Of a stretch of 64,000 nucleotides of DNA, positions 56,401-64,000 are shown in pieces (position 1 is the first letter of the stretch; every line of letters begins with the position of its first letter). The position numbers and the translations under genes are program-made. Below the pieces are notes generated by a model. The model worked only from the letters and a program-made list of their open reading frames with translations, was not told where the DNA came from and searched no databases. Source of the stretch: Asterias rubens (lineage: Eukaryota > Echinodermata > Asteroidea > Forcipulatida > Asteriidae); contig NC_047066.1 of NCBI RefSeq assembly GCF_902459465.1, positions 20,835,047-20,899,046 on the forward strand, written 5' to 3'.

Positions 56401-56936
56401 TGCACAATATCATTTGTTTAAAAGTTGGCATTTTGATTTTAAAGTACATGTACAGGTCGCTGTTGGCCCCCCCCTTTCAATTAAAGCTTGCCCCACCCCA
56501 CAGATTAACAGAGCTGATGCCCTTTTTTATCAGGTCCATGCCTCGATGTACATGTAGCATTAAAACACAACCCCAAATCTAAATTGATTTTCTAACATTG
56601 ATTTTAAAAGCTAAAAATAAAATTACACTGTGATGGATCATTTTCAGTTTACACTTACACTAACAAAATGTTACATCTGGGGCCTGTTTATGTACACAAA
56701 GCTTGTGACAGATTGAAATACATAGCTGGTCATTGACGCCAGCTTGACTGAGTGCTTTTTAATCCAAATTTTTGACACCTTAGCCTTATAAATAAAATGG
56801 ACACAAAAACCTGGAAGCAAATTATCTACCCACTACCAAACTGTTAAAAGGAGTTTTTTAATTGATTGTCGCAATTGGCAGCGTTCTTCTGTGTGGTCCG
56901 CTGGCCAAATGCTAGTTTTGGACACTCAAAGACCAG
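53402..56936. other. Intergenic, upstream of the CXorf65 homologue, no further gene recognised
   Basis: The 5' UTR and promoter of the CXorf65 homologue should begin here. The 80-110-codon minus frames at 53544-53786 and 53954-54290 have no recognisable domain or splice context. Small features: a run of Cs near 53150, a (CA)n run near 55170, and an inverted repeat at 55962-56052 (CTCCTAGAACTAT / ATAGTTCTAGGAG). Confidence 0.4.
54265..54414. repeat. Family B element, short or truncated copy
   Basis: CGGACACGATTGCATATGCA and AAAACCGTCCGGCGGAC are followed by ATAATTGCATGCGACA, the family B right end. The left end is degenerate or missing. Confidence 0.7.
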
Positions 56937-56937
56937 G

Positions 56938-57085
56938 GGTCGATTTCACAAAGAGTTAGGACTAGACTAGTCCTAACTTAGGACGGACTAGTCCTAGACA
57001 AATTGCATGAATACTCCTAAGTTAGGACGAGTAACTGGTCCTAATTCGAGATAAGACTAGTCCTAACTCTTTGTGAAATCCACCC
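56938..57085. repeat. Inverted-repeat element with GATTTCACAAAGAGTTAGGA ends
   Basis: GATTTCACAAAGAGTTAGGAC at the left is mirrored by TCCTAACTCTTTGTGAAATC at the right. Inner ACTAGTCCTAACTTAGGACG words repeat in both orientations. A partial copy lies near 38660-38740. Confidence 0.85.
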
Positions 57086-59022
57086 ATGGCCCTACTCAAG
57101 TGGCCTGGCTGGCTGTTTTAGTGTCGACAACTATATTTTTTGGCTCTCAGAAAAAACAACGAAGCTAGTGTTCAAAAGCTTTGAAAGCCTGGTCAGCCTT
57201 GTAACTCAATAAATGTACTACGTATGTTCATGTACTTGTACCTTTTTTCAAGAGCCAATTTTCTTGTCTCAACTTTGTCTATAAAATGGCCTTTCAAAAT
57301 GATTGGATTCTAGCTTTTAAGTTAAAAGATGACATTTTCTTCTACTTTTGTTTTGAAAATGCTTTGTAGTTATTTTTTAATATGTTTATTTTTCAAGTGG
57401 CATAGCTGATGATTTATACACTCTATGCCTACTGTGTAGTTGTACCATCATGGAGGGAAAGAAAATTCCATGTTTGTAATGTACACTTTACTTGTAAAAG
57501 TTGTTGTGAAAATACTGTTGATCAAGCAGCCGTTAGCTTAGCCACTTTATTATTTCTACATGTTTTATTGATGTTCTATTGTTGCTGTTTATGGCCCTAA
57601 CAAGATGGGGGGGGGGGGGAGTTAAGATGTGGTACAATATTGATTACCCAGTTTCTGCTCTCCCCTAATCATAGATAAAAGCATATGAGTTGGGCACCAA
57701 TATTGATTAGATACAGTTTCAGTGGTTGGTGTACAGCCACCATTTGTTGTTCAGAAATAGTTGGCGGGATGTGTACCAGTATTGATTGAAAATTCCGTGT
57801 GGTTTTGATGTTTTATGCATGAGTTGTCGGCGCACACTTGTGCCACTCAATTTTTATCCCCATCTACATGCTCTTAATTATTGACCACATGTGACATTCA
57901 TGTATTATTAACAAGTGGTGTCCTTCTTTACGGATGTACGCTTATTGAATGGAGGCAAGTGTTAGACACCATCTGTATGTTTGCAAATGATTCATTACTG
58001 GCATCTGGCTGTCTGGTCGGTGCATTTGTTTTTTGAACACACTGTGCTTGGTGGGTTGTGCAGTTGCCACATTGTACACTACGCTACAAATTGTACACGT
58101 TCACAGTTCCTAGAGATTTGCACGCGTTCGGAATGTCTATGCAGTGTTTAATGATTGAAGCTCTTTAGTAACACATTGTAAGTAAGTGCATTTTCCTATG
58201 TTTACATTCTTAGACAAATTTCATTGAAATTGTTTCCTGCATCAATGCAGGCCTGATACACATTCATGGACAGAGGCAACAAAGGCGATTGCCTCCATGC
58301 CCCTGGTCATTGCCTTGGTGCCCATGAAATGTTCTGGCGTAGAAATTTATGATAGGGTGCCCTTTACCAAGGAGAAAATGCCTCGGTGCCCTTGCCATTT
58401 CAAAAACAAACCATACATGTACATGTACAGGCCTGTCAATGGAAAACAATGATGTACACAGTATATGTACAGTTAGATAACATTGGAACATTGTTTTCCA
58501 TGGCAAATAAAGTTTGTTAATAACAAGTGTTACAGTGTATTATTATGCATTCTGACAGGCTCAGGGGCTCAAATACTATATTGCAGGCTCGAGGCCAGTG
58601 ATTTTAGATTAGGGCAGTAAACTCTGTGGTTTGTGTTGAATTGTGGTCTTTCAGTCTGAATATTATGTACTTTTGTTCATCATTCGAGAATTACATATTA
58701 ACATACTATGTATTCTCTAAAGCTTGTTAACATTTGAACAGTTCAGTTGTTTGAAGAATTTCCTCTTCTCAATTCTATTGAGCCCGGCAGTCTTTTTGTG
58801 TTTTTCACCCAAAATCAAGCCAACTGATATGCTGTATGCATTGTGTATACAGTATTTAGTATAGTTTAAAGCTTTGCATGGTGAGGAGAAATAGGAAGAA
58901 ACTATTCATTAATAAACTTGCGCGGATACAACCATCATGTGTAAATCTTGTTTGTGTGAGTGTGTGTGCTCTGAGAAGAGCCTGTTTGGTCTTGACGCTT
59001 CGTAAGTGTCGTATTTTTATTC
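57086..59022. other. Intergenic, no gene recognised
   Basis: This is AT-rich DNA with a G(11) run near 57608 and a copy of the GGCGATTGCCTCCATG dispersed repeat at 58270-58425. Frames are short and unsupported. Confidence 0.4.
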
Positions 59023-59398
59023 TCAAAGGGAAGGTACACGTTTGGTAGTTACTCAAAACAAATGTTAACTTAAAAACTGACTTGGTAACGAGCGTTGGAG
59101 AGATGTTGATAGTATAAAACATTGTGGGAAACAACTCCCTCTGAAGTAATGTAGTTTTTGAGAAAGAGGTAATTTCTCACTAAAATAATAAAAGACTTCT
59201 AGCTAGAAGTCTTTTATTCCTATCTGAAAGCACACAAATTCGTCCAACAAGGGTGTTTTTTCTATCATCATTTTCTCGCAACTACGATGACCGATTGAGC
59301 CCAAATTTTCACAGGCTTGTTATTTGATGGTTATGATGGGATACACCAAGTGAGAAGACTGGTCTTTGACAATTCCAAAACGTGTACCTTCGCGTTAA
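59023..59398. repeat. MITE family A, diverged subfamily
   Basis: The left end reads TCAAAGGGAAGGTACACGTT and the right end AACGTGTACCTTCGCGTTAA, so the termini differ from the main family yet remain matched to each other. The interior keeps GAGAGATGTTGATAGTATAA and ACTCCCTCTGAAGTAATG. The central hairpin is AAGACTTCTAGCTAGAAGTC. Confidence 0.82.
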
Positions 59399-59490
59399 GA
59401 TGAGTTGAGTATACAGACCAAACCAAGCATGGTGCTCCGCAAGGATTAGTACTTAGTCCTTTTTCATCACCACGTACAAGTATATTCAAT

Positions 59491-59991
59491 CCGGTGTGGC
59501 GGTTTCAACTTTCCGCCGTGTTCAGTTTTCCGAATGACAAAATACAGTAACATTACGTCATGCGATGCCTGCGCACAGCAAGCAAAAGTAGTCAATTTTT
59601 AGTGCTGTATTGAGTCATCCGTATTACTCTCCGGTAGCTGTAGTCATGGCGGCGTCCACGAGTACAACGAGCGGCGAACGCGTGGATCGTATGAGAGAAT
59701 TTGGTGTGGCACAAGCAATGTGACCTGCTTACAGCTGTACGCATGAATACGTGTAAAGATGGGGCAAGAGAATGTGACTAAACAGAAAAGAATCGTAATA
59801 ATAAACAATTTGGGGTCACTGAGAGAACTACAGTACTCGCCAGGGTACTCGCGGCTGTATTTTTGTCTGGCTACGTCACCCGGAAAACTGAACACGCCGG
59901 AAAGCTTAAACCGTTCCAACAACGTGGTGAAATGTCCGGCTACGTCACCCGGAAAACTGAACACGGCGGAAGACTGAAACCGCCACACCGG
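59491..59991. mobile_element. Inverted-repeat element with perfect CCGGTGTGGCGGTTT ends
   Basis: The left end CCGGTGTGGCGGTTTCAACTT pairs with AAACCGCCACACCGG at the right. The subterminal CCGCCGTGTTCAGTTTTCCG is mirrored, with a second inner copy on the right (ACGTCACCCGGAAAACTGAA twice). A truncated copy lies at 13471-13597. The interior holds a 25-codon ATG frame (59646-59723, MAASTSTTSGERVDRM...), probably fortuitous or captured. Confidence 0.85.
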
Positions 59992-60663
59992 CTCTTCTCA
60001 GAGCCAACACTCACACAAAAGAGATTTAAATGTACACATGGTTGTACCTGCAAGATTGCTATAGTTTTTTCCTACAAGGACGTTGTGTATAGTTCTACAT
60101 GTACGTGGCTTGTGTACAGTGCCAAGTGTTGTAGTGATGTACTACATAATTTACTATGATCTATAATTAACCAAGGTGGTGATATTCCATCATACAGTAG
60201 TACTACAGATGTACAGTGTATCTTACAATACAACAATCAAGTGTTGAAATAAAATAGTAGTGTGTTCAAGTGTTGTATTTCAAGCATACGTGTGTACATT
60301 GTATGCTGGCAAAGCTGTCCTGAATGCGAGTGCAAAATTATGCAATTAAGAACAAACCCTCAATTGGTAGAGTGCTGTTAAACATTGACTCAATACCATA
60401 CAGTGTATTTATAATTTACCTATTGTAGGTACATGTAAAGGCAGCATAAATAGATCACCTTGGTTACAGCACACTGTACAATCATTGGGCTGAATGTGAT
60501 ACTACAAAACGCATTACACATTTCGATGTCTTGTGTAAACACTCCATCTGTTATTTTGATATAGACCTTTCGGTTGTTAGTAAACAAACTGCCCTGGTTG
60601 GCACTGATGACCAAATGTTGGCACGAATGGAATGACCAAATGATGGCAAAACATTGAATCTTG

Positions 60664-61049
60664 TTAAAGGCAGTGGACACTATTGGTAATTACTCAAAAT
60701 AATTATTAGCATAAAACCTTACTTGGTAGCGAGTAATGGGGAGAGGTTGATAGTATAAAACATTGTGAGAAACGGCTCCCTCTGAAGTGGAGTAGTTTTC
60801 GAGAAAGAAGTAATTTTCCACAAATTTGATTTCGAGACCAAGTTTAGAATTTGAGGTCTCGAAATCAACCATCTAAACGAACACAACTTCGTGTGAAAAG
60901 GGTGTTTTTTTTCTTTCAGAGTTATCTCGCAACTCCCATGACCAATCGAGCTCAAATTTTCACAGGTTTGTTATTTTATGCATATGTCGAGGCACATGAA
61001 GTGAGAAGACTGGTCTTTGACATTTACCAATAGGGTCCACTGGCTTTAA
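60664..61049. repeat. MITE family A, near full length
   Basis: Termini are TTAAAGGCAGTGGACACTAT and ATAGGGTCCACTGGCTTTAA. The interior is close to the copies at 6407 and 24685. It lies about 400 bases upstream of the SRRM2 exon. Confidence 0.88.
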
Positions 61050-61465
61050 CAGATATAATATGACCAACAGTCTGCTAACTTTCATTAATTTTTTTCCCCC
61101 TTTTTCATGATTGTTTGCTTTGTTCCATTAAATTCAACACTATTTTTGAATGTTTGTTACTGTTGTTACAAACTAGCTCTACCTGTTTTTGCTTTACTTA
61201 CATGTACACATGTATGGCTTTCCATAGTTTTCCAACAACCTCGGTTGGAAAAAAACAGGGGCTTGGACGTTGCAATGTAAAGGAGGATTAGTGTTGGAAA
61301 TCTAGTTTATATATTTTGTGGTCAAATATTACCAGAAGCAAATTTTGTTTCTTAAAAAACAAATCAACCTAGAAAAAGGCCTTACAAGTGCAGTATTCTC
61401 TAGTAGGTGAACTAATCGTAATTAATTTGAATTCTTATTTTATCTTTCCTTTACCAAATCTGCAG

Positions 61466-61823
61466 TTGAACCAAGAAGTTTCCAATAAACACAACAGATC
61501 GAGGGCTTTATTGACAATTCACAGGGCAGTGTCACTTCACTAATGCCCCCCTACTAGACAACTGACCACCAACAGCCAACCGAGATGTACAACGGCGTTG
61601 GTTTGACGACGGCCCGTGGCAGCGGAACCAATGGCTTCGTCCAGCGGAACTTTGCCGTGGTCCGAAACCACGCAGAGAAGGTTGACTACAAGAGTCCGGA
61701 GGAAATTGCGAAACAGGAAGCAGCGTTGCTTCGGCGACCCAACCAAGAGATTCTGGCCCATGAGCGTAAGAGACAGGTGGAACTGAAGTGTGTGGAGATG
61801 AAAGAGATCATGGAAGAGCAAGG
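61466..61823 (+). CDS. SRRM2: SRRM2 (cwf21-domain splicing factor), first coding exon; gene runs off the window
   Basis: The coding part is 61585-61823 (79 codons plus two bases, donor G|GTAGGT). It starts MYNGVGLTTARGSGTNGFVQ and contains RRPNQEILAHERKRQVELKC and EMKEIMEEQG. This is the N-terminal region of SRRM2/Cwc21: the MYNGxGLxTxRGSGTNGYVQ opener contacts the spliceosome core, and the RPNxxIxxHERKRxVExxC part belongs to the cwf21 domain. An acceptor TCTGCAG ending at 61465 shows that the exon carries 119 bases of 5' UTR and that a UTR exon lies upstream, not located. The remaining exons, including any Ser/Arg repeats, are beyond the window or further into it than I could see. The protein belongs to the active spliceosome in the nucleus. 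Confidence 0.93.
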
Positions 61824-62052
61824 GTAGGTTTATACTTTATATTTTAAGATCAACATTCCTAAACCATACACCTGTATCAGTTCTGAGTTAAAGTCCTGCA
61901 TCAAGTTGTGGCTGAGTGAATAAGAACACCACACTCATGCTCTGTCAGGCCTGCTTTGTTTTTGAAGGGGCAAGGGCACCGAGGCATTTTCTTTTTGGCC
62001 TGCTCTCTGGTGTAATTCTTCGTGGTCTCTGTGCAACTCCTGCCTGGTTGTA

Positions 62053-62416
62053 TTAAAGCCATTGGACCCTTTCGGCACAGGGAAAACAAAAAAAAGTTCA
62101 CAGATTTACAAATAACTTGCAGGGTTTACAGAAGGTAGTGGTGAAAGACTTCTCTTGAAATATTATTCCATGAAATGCTTTACTTTTTGAGAAAACATTA
62201 AAACAATATCAATTCTCGATGTCGAGAAGTACAGATTAATTTAAAAATTATGTCATGACACGGTGACACGTGCGGATACAAGGGTGAGTTTTCCCGTTAT
62301 TTTCTCCCGACTCCGATGACCCTAAAGTTCCACAGGTTTGTTTTATATAGAAGTTGTGATACACGAAGTGTGGGCCTTGGACAATACTGTTTACCGAAAG
62401 GGTCCAATGACTTTAA
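62053..62416. repeat. TTAA-flanked MITE, another family, in SRRM2 intron
   Basis: Termini TTAAAGCCATTGGACCCTTT and AAAGGGTCCAATGACTTTAA are matched. The interior (TTTACAAATAACTTGCAGGG, TTTCTCCCGACTCCGATGAC, TCCACAGGTTTGTTTTATAT) is a distant cousin of family A. Confidence 0.82.
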
Positions 62417-63148
62417 GTGCAACCCAATCAACAGAGTGGCGGATTACAGTTGACTATTAGCACAGAAACATTTAATACAGTGACCTTTCAAACTGGCGCA
62501 TTTTGTTGCATTTGGCAGCCCATTAAAATGTGTGAAGATTATTTTCAGAGACTACAGCGGCAGCAAACTGTACCGATTAATGCCCGTGTAGACTTTTTAA
62601 TTGTATTCCAATTCCTAAAACTAAGTCAAAAATCTGTTTTGTGTTTGTATTATTTGTTATGATTTTTTTTGCAATAAACTTGAGTCGAAAAAGCAAAGTG
62701 TATACATTGTTGATTTTTAACTTGAAATTTCTGTACTTGACTCAAAGTCAGACGGCCACAATAAATTGTCCACCCAAGTGCCAGAAAACTACTCCATGAA
62801 GTCTCATTTCAGACTAGACCTTTTGCAGACAGACATTCATTTAAAATTGAGATGTTTAAAAAGTCGCAACCATCATGGAGACAGTGCGTGTAACAGAAGT
62901 CTAGTTTTATTTCACAAATAGACAGTTCAGCTTTTAAGGCCAGTCTATCAGTGTTTGGCGTCCGGGCAGTGAGCAAGGCATTCAAGCTCATTTGTCCCAG
63001 TAGACCACCAGATAAAAGCCTGTATTTAGCACAAACCAAAAACTTGTCTCGTTGGCTCCAGTCTCATCCAAACCAGCCTGGCTGTCTCTAGTGATTTTTC
63101 TGAAGTACCGAACCACTTTTTTTATCCTAGATTTTTCTTCCCTAGCCT
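62417..63148. other. SRRM2 intron sequence, no exon recognised
   Basis: No acceptor followed by a cwf21-continuation frame is visible. Short frames (62417-62662 +, 62809-63039 -) lack domains. Confidence 0.4.
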
Positions 63149-63560
63149 TTAAAGGCACTGTACACTTGGTAATTACTCAAAATAGTTGTTAGCATAAAAA
63201 CTGATTTGGCAATGGAGAGCTGTTGATAGTTTACTCTAACAGTGTGAAAAACGGCTCCCTCTGAGTTAACATGATACATGTATGTAAGTGTGCTGTAGTT
63301 TTTGAGAAAGTTAATTTCTCACTCAAATAATAATACAATACACTGTACTTCAGCTGAAACCTTTTATTATGCATCTGAAAGCACACAAAGTAATGAAACG
63401 AGGGTGTTTTTTTTCTTTCATTAATTATTCTCTTGCAACTTCAATGACCAATTGAGCCCAAATTTTCACAGGTTTGTTATTTTATGCATATGTTGGGATT
63501 TAATTCTATAAGTGAGAATACTGGTCTTTGACAATTACCAAACGTGTCTAGCGCCTTTAA
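63149..63560. repeat. MITE family A, diverged copy
   Basis: Termini are TTAAAGGCACTGTACACTTG and AACGTGTCTAGCGCCTTTAA. Interior landmarks (GGCTCCCTCTGAGTTAAC, TTTTCACAGGTTTGTTATTT) are present, with small insertions. Confidence 0.82.
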
Positions 63561-64000
63561 GTTTAATTGATGTATGTATGAACTGTCATGTCATATTACT
63601 AATGATGCAGTCTTGTATATGCCTTGGATTGATCCGAATGAAGCTCTAGGCTGCATAAAAATCAATTGGTGATGCTTGGGAACTATGTATTGTAGAAAGT
63701 GGGTCAAATATTGATAATTATTGCACCGAAGAATCTTTGCTTCAAAGAAATTAATTTTATTATTATTATTCTGTTATTATCATTCTGTTTTTGTGTACTT
63801 TTATTTGTATAATTATTTTTATATTGTTGTTAGTTGTATAGGCCCTATGTTTTATTATTATATTTTTTGGGTGGGAGGAGGGCTTTCTGATTTGACCACC
63901 TAACGTTGCAGCCATCGAAGGATATTTAACAAAATTGTTTTGGAGGGGGTGGGGATGTAGATCAGAGGCTGTGAACGTGGTGTAGGGCTTTATTTACGTT

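Overview
The window is a piece of an intron-rich metazoan nuclear genome. GT-AG introns are 0.1-5 kb long, genes lie on both strands, and miniature inverted-repeat elements and tRNA-derived SINEs fill much of the non-coding DNA. The gene content (an SLC8B1-type exchanger, a CXorf65 homologue, SRRM2, a Ly6-like GPI protein, an EGF-repeat membrane protein) and the style of the repeats suggest an echinoderm, most likely a sea star. That assignment is inference from pattern recognition, not from a search.

Layout. 1-560: two tRNA-derived SINEs. 1254-4019 (-): a 921-residue polytopic membrane protein in one coding exon, with a spliced 5' UTR; its presumed promoter near 5.2-5.5 kb may be shared with a short candidate first exon on the + strand (5492-5549). 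5.6-11.2 kb: mostly repeats. 11297-13456 (+): a three-exon Ly6/uPAR-like GPI protein. 14-19.2 kb: nested inverted-repeat elements, a SINE and a satellite block. 19820-31074 (+): a 13-exon gene for a 694-residue type I membrane protein with ten EGF modules, one exon each, and a cytoplasmic tail carrying a 24-bp coding repeat; inside it lie a broken extra EGF exon and a LINE reverse-transcriptase remnant. 33189-46283 (+): a 17-exon SLC8B1/NCLX gene (680 residues) with two introns carrying U12-type signals, one of them AT-AC. 48677-53401 (-): a five-exon CXorf65 homologue (147 residues). 53.4-61.4 kb: intergenic and repeats. 61466 to the end (+): the first coding exon of SRRM2 and the start of its next intron.

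All multi-exon models were joined by eye. Every exon-exon phase closes and each total is a whole number of codons, which is the main support for them. No shared pathway links the genes: SLC8B1 handles organelle calcium, SRRM2 belongs to the spliceosome, and the EGF and Ly6 genes encode cell-surface proteins. The less usual content is in the EGF gene (continuing exon duplication), in SLC8B1 (minor-spliceosome introns and a tandemly copied splice acceptor) and in the repeat layer (at least four element families flanked by TTAA, with one triple nesting).
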